A stretch of DNA of 64,000 nucleotides from CAVYTF01 sp963771435 (GTDB lineage: Bacteria; Bacteroidota; Bacteroidia; Chitinophagales; Chitinophagaceae). The notes under the pieces are model-generated. The model saw only the letters and a program-made list of their open reading frames with translations. It was not told the origin of the DNA and ran no database searches. The DNA lies in contig CAVYTF010000009.1 in NCBI GenBank assembly GCA_963771435.1, positions 124,001 through 188,000 of the forward strand, given 5' to 3'. Positions within the stretch are counted from its first letter, which is position 1. Every line of letters starts with the position of its first letter. A program made the translations under genes and the position numbers. Below, piece after piece: positions 43,549 through 56,100 of the stretch.

Positions 43549-46500
43549 ATGAACACAAACCCAAACTGCATGACGACGCATCGAATTATTATTGGTACTG
43601 CAAAAACCAATCTTTTCTTAACATCGGTTTCTTTTAGAAAAAGAGGCGGCCGCATTTTGCGAGGCTGCTTTTCAGCATTGCTATTTTTGCTGTTTAGCGG
43701 AGTAGCTACTGCCCAAACGACAGTATCTTTTACACAAGCCGGAACGACAACCTATGTTATCCCGCAGGGAGTGACCTCTATAACCGTGCAAGCATACGGG
43801 GGAGGTGGGGCCGGGGGTAGCAATAATGGCGCTCACGGGGATACGTCCGGTTCAGGTGGCGGGGGTGGCGCTTATGCCACTGCTACGCTTACCGTTACTG
43901 CGGGGGCTACTTATTATGTGACCGTTGGTGCAGGCGGGGTGGCGGCGACCGGCCTGGGAGGATCGGAGGTACTTCCTGGATCAATACGAGTAATACTGCC
44001 ACCGGCGCCCCTATTTTAGCTGCTGCTGGTGGTGGGGGGCGTGTATCTACAACTGTGGTTGGGCTGGGGGCACTAGCCAGTGCCTGTACGCCTACGACAG
44101 GAGCATTAAGCGGAGCAAACGGGGGAAAAGGCTGCGTAAGCACATCTATAGGATTTGGAGGAGGTGGGGGAGGTGGCTCATCAGCTCCTATTGAAACAAA
44201 CGGAGACGGGCCCGGGTTTGCCGGACAGCCAGGAGCAGCCGGGGGTGGCGGATTTAATGTAAATGACGAAGAGTATGGTGGCGAGGGAGGGTTAGACGGC
44301 GTGGGAGAATTTCCCACATTTCTTCCCGGCGGTGGGGGCGGCGGTTCTGATAACGGAGGCCATTTAGGGGGCAACGGCGCGTGGGGAGAGGTGACCATTT
44401 CATTTACTACACCTACCTGTACTACGCCAACGGCAGCTAGCGGTGCAGGGGCACTATAACAGCTACCGCAGGACAAATTGCAGCTACTTTTATAGCGCCT
44501 TCGCCTGCACCTACCAATTATTTAGTGATAAGGACGACTTCTGCAACAGCGCCTACCGCACCAAGCAACGGTACTACTTATAGTCCCCAGACAAGGGCAT
44601 TGGGGGGCTTTATTGTATCTGACACTACTACGACAGGGTTTACGGATGATGGCCTTGCGGGCAATACGCAGTACTGGTACTGGACCTTTTCCCAAAACAG
44701 CACTGAATGCTCGGGGGGGCCATTGTATTCTTTTACCTCATTAAACGGCAGCGCTACTACCCCAAGCTGCAGCGCGCGCAGCCTGACCTGGGCAGGGCTT
44801 GGTTCTAATTTAGCCCATAATACCTCACTTGTTTGGGGGACTGCTGCCAACTGGTCCACTACTTCTGCGACTTATACCGCGGCAGTTACTCCACCTGACG
44901 GGTGCGCTACAGTTACGATACCTATTTCATCAAGCTTTGCTTATAACGCCAGTGAAAATGTACTTCCTTTGACCGCAAACACTACTATTGCTTCCTTAAC
45001 AATTACAAGTGCAACGGATAATGGTTTTATGGTTGATGCGGGCACTTATAACCTGGACATTTTAGGCAATTTTTCTATTTCTTCAACAGGCACGTCTGGT
45101 TTTTCAACGGCCCTTGGAGGGAATGGCGGGACTATAAGCATCGGCGGGACTGCTACTATCGGTGCTTCCAGCGATGCGGGGATATCTTATATTGGGCCTG
45201 ACCTAGCTGCTTATAATGCCGCATACCTGGGTGTTCCCGAAACATATGTTTTTGGAGGAAATGTGGTATTTAATATAAACGGATCAGTGGATGAAGAATT
45301 TGCTTCGGCTATATTTAACAGCTCAAGCGCACAAACTGTGGGTGCTTTTAACCCCTACGCCGCTTTTGCTAATATTACGATAGGTTCTGCTTTATCATTA
45401 GCGGGAGGAACGACAGGACATTACCTGGGCCTTTTTCCTCCCCAAAGCCAGGCAAGTTCAAGTAATTTAACGATAGCACCGGGTGCCTCATTGACTTTGC
45501 CAAGCGGTTTTGGCCTTAATGTTGAAGGAGGCAATACTTTGACATTAGGAAACGGAGCTACCCTATTTGTGAACGGAGCAACTAACCCAGCCCAATACGG
45601 AACTGTGGGGGGAAGCAATTTTCCCAGATTTGGTGCCTGTAATTTAACTGCCGGAACTGTAAGTTACGGAGCGACGGCTTCCCAGACAATTTATAACCCT
45701 ACCTATCAAAGTGGGTTTGCAGCGCCTTATGGTAACCTGATCATTGCCAACAGTGGGGGGGCTGTTGCTACAGCGAGCTCAGGCGAGGACCAATTTGGCC
45801 ATATTCTTGGATTGACGCTGACCGGTAACCTGACCATTAACAGCGGGGCGACTTTTGCGGGCAGCAGCTACTCCCATTCTGTTGCGGGGAACTGGACCAA
45901 TAACGGAACATTTACGGCCGGGACAAGTACTGTGACCTTTAACGGAGCAGCCCAACAGACAATGGCAGGAGCAACGAACTTTTACAGTCTTACGATGAAC
46001 AACAGTGCAACGGGCTCTACGGGTGGCCTTAGCCTGAGCAATAACGCAACTGTGACGAATGTTTTGACCCTGACGAGCGGGGAAATTTCTACAGGCTCTT
46101 CTATCCTGCTGGTCAGCAATACTGCTGCAACCGGTGTTTCAGGCGGCTCAACGAATTCATTTGTAAACGGGCCGTTGAACTGGGCATTGCCAGCAAACTT
46201 GACTAAAAATACTAATATTTACAATTTCCCTATAGGAAGCGGAAGTACTTACCTGCCTTATTCTGCTGACTCTCTTACGACAGGTGCTACAGGGCCTACC
46301 CTGCAGGTGCAGGCATTTGCTGCAAGTGCCGGCGGCACGGGCGACGGCATTACGCTTGCTACAACGGGAAGCCTAAGCACTACGGAATACTGGAGCTCTA
46401 CCTTGTTATCGGGTAGTTACACTAATGCATCTATAAGCCTAACAAGGCAGGCAGCCCTTAATGGTTTGAATGTGATCGGCACGAGCAGCACCAAAACGGG

Positions 46501-49500
46501 AACCTATACCTCACTTGGCGGAACAGTGAGCGGCACTTCCATTAATAAGTCAAATAATACAAAAGGCAGCACGCCACAATTTTATGTTATGGCAGAGACA
46601 CCTGTCATTAGTATTTCAAGTGGTTTATCACCTACATCAGAAACAACTACCTACGGTACGGCATCCGCTTTTATGACACTTAGCGTAAGCGGGGCAGCAA
46701 TGCTTTCGGGTATTACGGTGACGCCGCCTACGGGCTTTGTGGTTTGTTTGACCTCTGGGGGCATTTATGCTTCTTCTGTGGTTGTGGGCGCTGCGGGCAC
46801 TATAGCAAGTACTCCCGTGTACATTGAACTTTCTGCGGCAGATGCAGCAGGCAGTTATTCAGGCAATATAACTTTATCCGCTACTGGTGCAACTAATGTA
46901 ACTGCAGCTATTTCAACGAGCACGGTAAATACAGCCACTTTGACAATAAACCCAACACCAGGGCAAAGCAAGGTATATGGAACAAACGACCCTTCAGGTG
47001 GTTTTACCTATAGCTATACAGGATTAGTTGCAGGCGACAATATCAGTGGAATGCTTGGGCGTGCTGCAGGAGAAAATGTGAACAGTTACGCCTATAATAT
47101 CGGAAGCCTGACGGTATCGAATGCCGGCAATTATACGATAAACCTGACGGCAGGCACGTTTGCAATTACCCGAGCTTCCATCACCCCAGACGGCAACCAA
47201 AGTAAAGTATATGGAACGAATGACCCTTCGGGTGGTTTTACCTTAAGCAATACGGGATTAGTCAACGGCGTTGCACCTGAGTACTGGAACAGTTCGGGCA
47301 ACCTTGTTGCAGCAGGAGCTATCAATGATGTACTAAGTGGTAACCTTGGGCGTGCTTCAGGAGAAAATGTAAATACTTATGCCTATAATATTGGAAGCCT
47401 GGCTGTATCAAATGCAGGCAATTATACAGTAAATTTGACGGCAAGCACTTTTGCTATAACCCAAGCTTCACTTACCATCACCAGAGGCGTAGGGCAACGC
47501 AAAACATACGGAACAAATGACCCGGCAGGAGGGTTCACCTATACCAGTGCAGGAGTAGTTAGCGGCGTTACACCAACGTACTGGAACAGTTCAGGCAGCC
47601 TTGTAGCCGATGGAAGCACTATTAATGATGTAGTGAGTGGTCATATGGGGCGTACTGCGGGAGAAAATATACATACTTATAACTATAACATTGGAAGTGT
47701 GGCAGCAGGCGACCCTTCTAATTATATAACCACTTTAACTGTCGGCACTTTTACAATTCTTCCGGCTTCACTTGCCATCGTACCAACTACAAGCCAAAGT
47801 AAGGTTTATGGAACCAATGACCCATCAGGGGGATTCACTTACAGCAACACTGGATTAGTTAGTGGTGTTACACCAACCTACTGGAACAGTTCGGGCAACC
47901 TTGTTGCTGATGGCACCATTACTGATGTAGTAAGCGGCAAACTTGGGCGTGCAGCGGGAGAAAATGTAAATACTTATGCTTATAGCATTGGAAGTGTTGC
48001 AGTAGGCGACCCATCCAATTATACGACAGGCTTAACCGCGGGCACATTTGCTATTACAACGGCGACGCTTACTATTGCCCCAACCCCCGGCCAAAGCAAA
48101 GTGTACGGAACCAATGACCCTTCAGGTGGTTTTAGTTACAGCAACACAGGATCAGTTAGTGGTGTTACACCAACCTACTGGAACAGTTCGGGCAGCCTTG
48201 TTGCTGATGGCACTATTAATGACGTGTTAAGCATAAGCGGTAAGCTCGGGCGAGCTGCGGGAGAGAATGTGAACACTTATGCTTATAATATCGGGAGTGT
48301 TACAGTAAGCGGCACATCCAATTATACGACGGGTTTAACGGCGGGAACGTTTTCAATTACCAAAGCTTCACTTGCCATCGCCCCCACAGCAGGTCAAAGC
48401 AAGGCTTATGGAACCAACGACCCAACAGGTGGGTTTACATACGGCAATACGGGATTGGTTAGTGGCATTACGCCAACCTACTGGAACAGTTCAGGCAGCC
48501 TTGTTGCTGATGGCACCATTACTGACGTGTTAAACGGTAAACTCGGGCGAGCTGCGGGAGAGAGTGTAGGCAGCTATGCTTATAATTTGGGGAGTTTGGC
48601 AGCGGGTAGCCCAGCGAATTATACGGCGGGTTTAAATGCAGGCACGTTTGCCATTACAACGGCGACGCTTACTATTACCCCAACTACAAGCCAAAGCAAG
48701 GTATATGGAACCAATGACCCATCAGGGGGATTCACTTACAGCAACACTGGATTGGTTAGTGGTGTTACACCAACCTACTGGAACAGTTCGGGCAGCCTTG
48801 TTGCTGATGGCACCATTACTGACGTGTTAAACGGTAAACTCGGGCGAGCTGCGGGAGAAAATACAGGCACGTATGCTTATAATTTAGGGAGTGTGGCAGC
48901 GGGTAGCCCATCGAATTATACGGCGGGTTTAAATGCAGGCACGTTTGCCATTACAACGGCGACGCTTACTATTACCCCAACTACAAGCCAAAGCAAAGTA
49001 TATGGAACCAATGACCCATCAGGGGGGTTCACTTACAGCAACACAGGATCAGTTAGTGGTGTTACACCAACCTACTGGAACAGTTCGGGCAGCCTTGTTG
49101 CTGATGGCACTATTAATGACGTGTTAAGCATAAGCGGTAAGCTCGGGCGAGCTGCGGGAGAGAATGTGAACACTTATGCTTATAATATCGGGAGTGTTAC
49201 AGTAAGCGGCACATCCAATTATACAACGGGTTTAACTGCGGGCACATTTGCTATTACAACGGCTACGCTGTCTATCAACCCGACTGCAAGCCAAAGCAAG
49301 GTTTATGGAAGCAATGACCCATCAGGGGGATTCACTTACAGCAACACAGGATCAGTTAGTGGTGTTACACCAACCTACTGGAACAGTTCGGGCAGCCTTG
49401 TTGCTGATGGCACTATTAATGACGTGTTAAGCATAAGCGGTAAGCTCGGGCGAGCTGCGGGAGAGAATGTGAACACTTATGCTTATAATATCGGGAGTGT

Positions 49501-52500
49501 TACAGTAAGCGGCACATCCAATTATACGACGGGTTTAACGGCGGGAACGTTTTCAATTACCAAAGCTTCACTTGCCATCGCCCCCACAGCAGGCCAAAGC
49601 AAGGCTTATGGAACCAATGACCCAACAGGTGGGTTTACATACGGCAATACAGGATTGGTTAGTGGCATTACGCCAACCTACTGGAACAGTTCAGGCAGCC
49701 TTGTTGCTGATGGCAGCGCTATTAATGATGTAGTAAGCGGTAAAGTGGGAAGGGTTGCGGGAGAAAATGTGACCACGTATGCATACAATTTGGGTACCCT
49801 GGCAGTATCCGCCCCTTCCAATTATACTACCAGCTTAACTGCGGGCACTTTTGCCATCACCCCTGCTTCACTTACCTTTACCCCTGCTACAGGGAAAAGC
49901 AAGGTGTATGGAACAAATGACCCAACAATCGGATTCATTTACAGCAGGACGGGATTAGTTAGCGGTGTTATACCTTTCTACTGGAACAGTTCGGGCAGCT
50001 TTGTAGGTGATGGCAGTATTATTAATGATGTAGAAAGCGGTAACCTGGGGCGTGCCCCGGGAGAAAATGCAGGCATGTATGCTTATAATTTAGGGAGTAA
50101 GGCAGCATCTGACCCTTCCAATTATACAACAACTGTAACTGCAGCCACGTTTGCCATTACAACGGCTGCGTTTACTATTACCCCAACCGCAGGCCAAAGC
50201 AAGGTGTATGGAACAAACGACCCATCAAGCGGTTTTACTTATGGCAGTACGGGATTAGTTAGCGGCGTGGCCCCTACCTACTGGAACAGTTCGGGCAGCC
50301 TTGTTGCTGACGGCACCATCAATGATGCACAAAACGGTAAACTTGGACGCACTGCGGGAGAAATTGCGGGGGCTTATGCTTATAATTTGGGGAGTGTGGC
50401 AGTTTCGAACCCATCTAATTATACAACAAGTGTAGATCCAGTCACTTTTGCCATTACTGCTGCGACACTTACTATTGCGCCAAAAGCAGGGCAAAGCAAG
50501 GTGTTTGGAACAAATGACCCTTCGAGCGGTTTTACTTATGGCAGTACGGGATTAGTTAGCGGCGTGACCCCTACGTACTGGAACAGTTCGGGCAGCCTTG
50601 TTGCTGACGGCACCATCAATGATGTACAAAACGGTAAGCTTGGACGCACTGCGGGAGAAATTGCGGGGGCCTATGCCTATAATTTGGGGAATACGGCAGC
50701 GGGCGGCCCATCTAATTATACAACAATTTTAATAGCAGGCACGTTTGCTATTACTCAAGCTTCACTTACCATCATTCCAACCACAGGCCAAAGCAAGATA
50801 TATGGTACGAATGAGCCACCGGGCGGGTTCCTCTATGGCAGCACAGGGTTAGTGACAGGTGTAACACCTACTTACTGGAACAGTTCGGGTAATTTTGTTG
50901 GGGACGGCAGTGCTATCAATGATGCTTTTAGCGGCCGACTTGGACGCACAGCAGGAGAAAACGTGGGGGCCTATGAATACAGTTTGGGAGGTTTGTCAGT
51001 GGAAGACCCATCTAATTATAAGACTGGTTTTACTGGAGGCTTTTTTGTAATTAATGCTGCCTCACTGACTATTACCGCCAACAATATCACAAAATGTACG
51101 GGCGCAACCTATACGTTTACAGGTACAGAGTTCACGACAGCGGGATTAGTGCCGGGCGATTCAGTGAGCAACATAAACAACTTTGTGACTGCAGGAGCAG
51201 CAGCTTCTGCAGCAGCAGGAACATACAGTATTACACTAAGTGTAGCAATAGGCATTGGATTACGCAATTATAACATTACTTTCGATACCGGTTCATTAAA
51301 GGTAGAAACACTGGCATTAACAATAACACAGGTGAACCCTGACTGTTATAGTGACCCCGGCTCACTATCGGGCTCAGTAACAGGTGGTACAGCACCCTAT
51401 ATGTACACAGTGAACAGCGGGTTGAATTATGACCCTACTGCAATAGTGTTTGGACCAAGCGCTATCCCTCTTTACAGCCCTGTAGCGCCGGGTTATTATG
51501 CATATTCAGTCACAGACTCTGCAGGATGTATGGCAATAGCAGCAAGGCTGAGCGTGAACCCGCTGACACAAACAGCGGTACTTCTCGGGGCAGCGCCTGC
51601 ACCACCAGTTACCCAGGTATGCTATGGAAGTACAAAGACCATTACTACGATACCAATAGGAGGAGCTGCTCCCTACACCTACAGCCTGAACGCCAATGGG
51701 GTAAGCGGGCCGTTCGTGGCAAGCGCTAGCAGGTACTTTAATGTGCCGGCAGGTACTTATTACATTACTGTGAAAGACAATATAGGTTGTACGTACACTA
51801 CCAACACTATCAGCATTACGCAGCCTTCAGCAGGAATTTCCTTTACAACCAGCATTGGCGGGCAGGCATGCGTGACACTAGGAGGAATCACAGTGACAGC
51901 TACAGGCGGTTATGGAGGTTATAGCTACTGCGACGGCTACAGCGACGATGGCGTCATCAGTTACCAGCCTGGGAATGTGTTCAGCGGACTGGGATACAAT
52001 AGCTATACTGTTACAGTAAAAGACCAGGATGGATGTGCTGCTACCCCGGCTGTAGTGAAATTTACGCCACTTACCACTTCTGCTATCATAGCATCGAATA
52101 ACCCGATATGCCCTGGTGGAAGCACATCAATTAATACGGTACCATCTGGCGGAACGCCCCCTTATTCTTACCGCCTTGACGGCTCGGCTTATGTGCCGAG
52201 CAACAGCAGGTATTTTAATGTAACGGCAGGGGAACACTTTATAACGGTGAAGGATAATGTAAGCTGTACCTATACCCCGGCGCCGATAACAATTAACACG
52301 GTTAGCTGCACAAGCGGTTTGGCAGCAGGAGGGGCAGAAGAAGTTATGCAGAAGACGGCGCTGCCGCTGATGTTTGCAGCGCACGTATCGCCGAACCCGG
52401 CACAGTCAACCTTCCACCTACAGATGCAAAGCAGCAGCAGGGAAGATGTGGAACTGATAGTGACGAATATGCTGGGCGTGAAGGTGTATGAAGGCAAGGG

Positions 52501-52612
52501 AGGGATAGGCGATGCTTATGAGTTCGGCTCAGGCTTTACTGGCGGTATGTATATATTGCAGGTAAGGCAGGGCAATGAAGTGCATACAGTGAAGCTGGTA
52601 AAGGGGAATTGA
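43549..52612 (+). CDS. Giant T9SS adhesin 1 with 14 MBG repeats, two frameshifts
   Basis: A surface protein of about 3021 residues if two one-base gaps are filled (near 43963-43968, TCGGAGG versus TCGGGAGG in the paralog; and near 44447-44455). Order: 35-residue N-region and signal peptide (CFSALLFLLFSGVATAQ), Gly-rich domain, FN3-like unit, beta-helix-like region, 14 MBG repeats (46937-51061, about 99 residues each, motif QSKVYGTNDPSGGF, then TYWNSSGSLVADG), one diverged MBG unit, four SprB-like repeats, and the T9SS sorting domain (SPNPAQSTFHL to LVKGN). ATG 43549 is preferred, since the upstream ATG at 43474 is stopped in the paralog. Probably an adhesin or gliding-related protein. Confidence 0.88.
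46937..51061 (+). repeat. MBG-repeat array in adhesin 1 (14 units)
   Basis: Fourteen tandem units of about 297-303 bp; the first is shortened. Units at about 48058, 48961 and 49264 share long identical stretches, and the pair at about 48060-48470 recurs at 49255-49670, pointing to recent internal duplication or conversion. The paralog has five units. Confidence 0.9.
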
Positions 52613-52634
52613 AAGATCGATAAATGATCAAGTG

Positions 52635-52665
52635 AAGGCCATTCTGTAAAGAGTGGCCTTTGTTT
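52635..52665 (+). terminator. Terminator of adhesin 1
   Basis: AAGGCCA (52635-52641) pairs with TGGCCTT (52654-52660), followed by a T-rich stretch, 23 bp after the stop codon. Confidence 0.65.
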
Positions 52666-52727
52666 ATGATGGTGATAAGTGATCCATACCGGAATGGTTG
52701 AATTAGCATTTTAGAGGGGCATAGTAG

Positions 52728-52746
52728 TGATGGCTTTGAGTGGGAT
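52728..52746. repeat. Solo fragment of the G-rich block
   Basis: GATGGCTTTGAGTGGGAT matches the G-rich half of the composite elements, without 11-bp units. Between 52613 and 53109 the only other content is the terminator and the duplicated upstream region of adhesin 2. Confidence 0.5.
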
Positions 52747-52759
52747 GAAAGCACAGCAC

Positions 52760-53109
52760 TATGACTTTAGTTTTTATAAGGACAAAGAATTCTTTTTATA
52801 CTAAATAGTGCTGCAGCAATAAGAATGTTTATTAGTTGGGGGATCGGTGTATTACTGAAAAATTAATAAATAGTAAAACCATGTTAGATATCTTCCTTAT
52901 TTTTATCCCTTTGACTCAAGATATGATTTTTGTTTTATACTAATTTCCCGGCGCTGTTTGCCATAAACCCCTATAATAAATTTTCATAGACTTGTAAAAC
53001 TAATTGCATTTCTCTGCAAGGTGAACATTGACGGATGCATCGTTGCTTTGGTTAATTATGACTTCCCTTTAATAAATTGATTCTGATACCATAACATAAA
53101 CATTGCCAA
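52760..53109 (+). promoter_or_regulatory. Duplicated upstream region of adhesin 2
   Basis: Aligns with 43200-43548. The conserved leader is 52987-53109 (TAGACTTGTAAAACTAATTG, ACGGATGCATCGTTGCTTT, TACCATAACAT). The duplication therefore took in the control region with the gene. Confidence 0.55.
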
Positions 53110-56100
53110 ATGAATACAAACCCAAGCTGCATGACGGCGAGATCATTTAGTATTGCAACCGTAAGAACTGATCGTTTCCTGCCGGATCTTTCTTTTAGAA
53201 AAACAAGTAACTATATTTTACGAGGCTGCTTTTCAGCGTTGCTATTTTTACTGTTTAGCGAAGTAGCTACTGCCCAAACGACAGTATCTTTTACGCAACC
53301 CGGTACAACAACTTATGTGATCCCGCAGGGGGTAACCTCTATAACCGTGCAGGCATACGGGGGAGGTGGGGCAGGTGGCAGCAATAATGGCGCTCACGGG
53401 GATTCATCCGGCTCAGGCGGCGGGGGTGGCGCTTATACGAGCACTACACTTAGTGTAACGGCGGGGGCTACTTATTATGTGACCGTTGGTGCAGGAGGGG
53501 TGGCAGCGACAGGTTTGGGAGGATCGGGAGGCAGTTCCTGGATAAATACCAGTAATACTGCCAGCGGCGCGCCTGTTTTAGCAGCAGCGGGTAGCGGCGG
53601 GCGGGTATCTACAACAGTGGCTGGGCTGGGTGCACTGGCCAGTGCATGTACGCCCACGGCGGGAGCATCAAGCGGAGCAAACGGGGGAATAGGCTGCGTA
53701 AGCACCTTTATAGGATATGGAGGAGGAGGAGGAGGGGGCTCGTCAGCTCCTGTTGCCCTAAACGGAGATGGGCCGGGGTTTGCAGGACAGCCTGGTTATG
53801 GCGGGCCAGGGGGATATGGAGCAAATGACATCGAGTACGGGGGAAACGGCGGCTTCGAGACAGGGGGAGAATTATCCAATATTCTTCCCGGAGGCGGGGG
53901 TGGGGGTTCTTCTAACGCAGCATATTTAGGGGGTAACGGCGCAGGGGGGAAAGTGACCATTTCATTCGCGACTCCTGTCTGTACTGCGCCAACAGGAGTG
54001 GGCGGGACACTGACTTTAACAGCTACAGCGGGACAAATTACGGGGACTTTTACTGCGCCTTCGCCTGCCCCTACCAATTACTTAGTAATAAGGACCACTT
54101 CTGCAACAACGCCTACCGCACCGGGGAATGGCATTACTTATGCAGTTCAAACAAACGCATTAGGGGGTTTTATTGTTTCTGATACTACCATGACAGGATT
54201 TACAGATGATGGCCTTGCCAGCAATACAAAATACTGGTACTGGATCTATTCCCAAAACAGCACAGAATGTTCGGGCGGCCCATTGTACGCCACGTCTTCA
54301 CTTAGCAACAGCGCAACCACCCCAACCTGCAGCGCGCGCAGCCTGACCTGGGCAGGTCTTGGTTCTAATTTAGCCCACAGCACCTCACTTGTTTGGGGAA
54401 CTGCGGCTAACTGGTCAACTACTTCCGCCACTTATACTGCTGCAGCTACCCCACCTGACGGATGCGCTACCGTAACCATACCTATTTCATCAAGCTTTGC
54501 TTATACCGCAACCGATTACGCACTTCCTTTGACAGCAAACACTACCATTGCTTCTTTAACAATTACAAGCGCAACCGACAATGGTTTTATGGTTGATGCG
54601 GGCACTTTTAACTTAGACATTTTAGGAAATTTTTCTATTTCCTCAGCGGGCACATCCGGTTTTTCAACAGGCCTTACAGGGAATGGCGGTAATATAAGCA
54701 TTGGTGGTACTGCTACTATTGGAGACGCCAGCGATAGGGGGCTATCTTATATAGGCCCTGACGAAACTGCTATACAGTCGAATGAACTGGGTATTCCGGA
54801 AACCTACATTTTTGGAGGAAATGTAACATTTAATGTAAATGGATCTGTGAATTATGATTTTGCTTTGGCCATATTTAACAGCACAAGTGCGCAAAGTGTA
54901 AGTACTTTTAATTCAAACAGCTATTTTACTAATATTACGATAGGGTCCGCTTTAACTTTATCGGGTGGAACAGCCGGAGATTGCATTGGCCTTTTTCCTG
55001 CCCAGGGCCAGGCAAGTTCAAGTAATTTAACTATCGCACCGGGCGCCTCATTAACCTTGCCAAGCGGTTTTGGCCTTAATGTTGAAGGAGGCAATACTTT
55101 GACATTAGGAAAAGGGTCTACCCTATTTGTAAACGGAGCAACTAACCCAGCCCCATACGGCGCTGTGGCAGGAAGCAATTTTCCCGGTTTTTATATCAAT
55201 AATTTAACCGCCGGCACTGTGAGTTATGGGGCTGCTGCATCCCAAACGGTATATAACCCAGGTATACGAGGGTTTGCGGCGCCATACGGCAACCTGATCA
55301 TTGCCAATAGCGGTGGGGCTGTTGCTACAGCGAGTTCAGGCGAGGACCAATTTGACAATACGGTTGGATTAACGATAGCTGGTAATTTGACGATCAACAG
55401 CGGAGCAAGTTTTGCGGGCGGCAGCTACCTCCATTCTATTGCAGGGAACTGGGCCAATAACGGAACATTTACAGCGGGGACAAGCACGGTGACTTTTAAC
55501 GGAGCATCCCAGCAGACCCTGGCAGGAGTTACGAGTTTGTATACATCGATTTTCTATGACCTTATTATGAACAACACTGCGACCGGCTCTACGGGTGGCC
55601 TTAGCCTGATCAATAACGCAACGGTGACGAATGTTTTGACCCTGACAAGCGGGGAAATTTCTACAGGCAGTTCCACGCTGCTGGTGAGCAATACTGCTGC
55701 AACCGCTGTTTCGGGCGGCTCAACGGCTTCATTTGTAAACGGGCCCCTGAACTGGGCACTGCCGGCAAACTTAACTAAAGGCACCAATATCTATACTTTC
55801 CCCGTGGGGGCGGGGAGCACGTACCTACCTTATTCAGCGGACTCCCTTACGACAGGGGCTACAGGGCCCACACTGCAGGTGCAGGCATTTGCTGCATCTT
55901 CAGGCGGCACGGGTGACGGTACTACGCTTGCCAGCAACGGAAACCTGAGCACCTCGGAATACTGGAACTCGACATTGTTATCAGGCAGCTACACTAATGC
56001 ATCTATAAGCCTTACAAGGCAAACTGCTGTTTCTCCGTTTAATATAATTGCCAAAAGCAGTTCTAAAACCGGAGCTTATACATCTATTGGCGGCACAGCG

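Noticed and set aside
43907..44476. Pro-rich minus-strand gene opposite adhesin 1
   Set aside because: It is the complement of the Gly-rich coding region (Gly codons read as Pro) and has an equivalent opposite adhesin 2, as expected of a shadow.
48048..49430. Short plus-strand genes within the MBG array
   Set aside because: They are out-of-frame copies of the same 297-bp unit, each with nearly identical Leu/Arg-rich translations.
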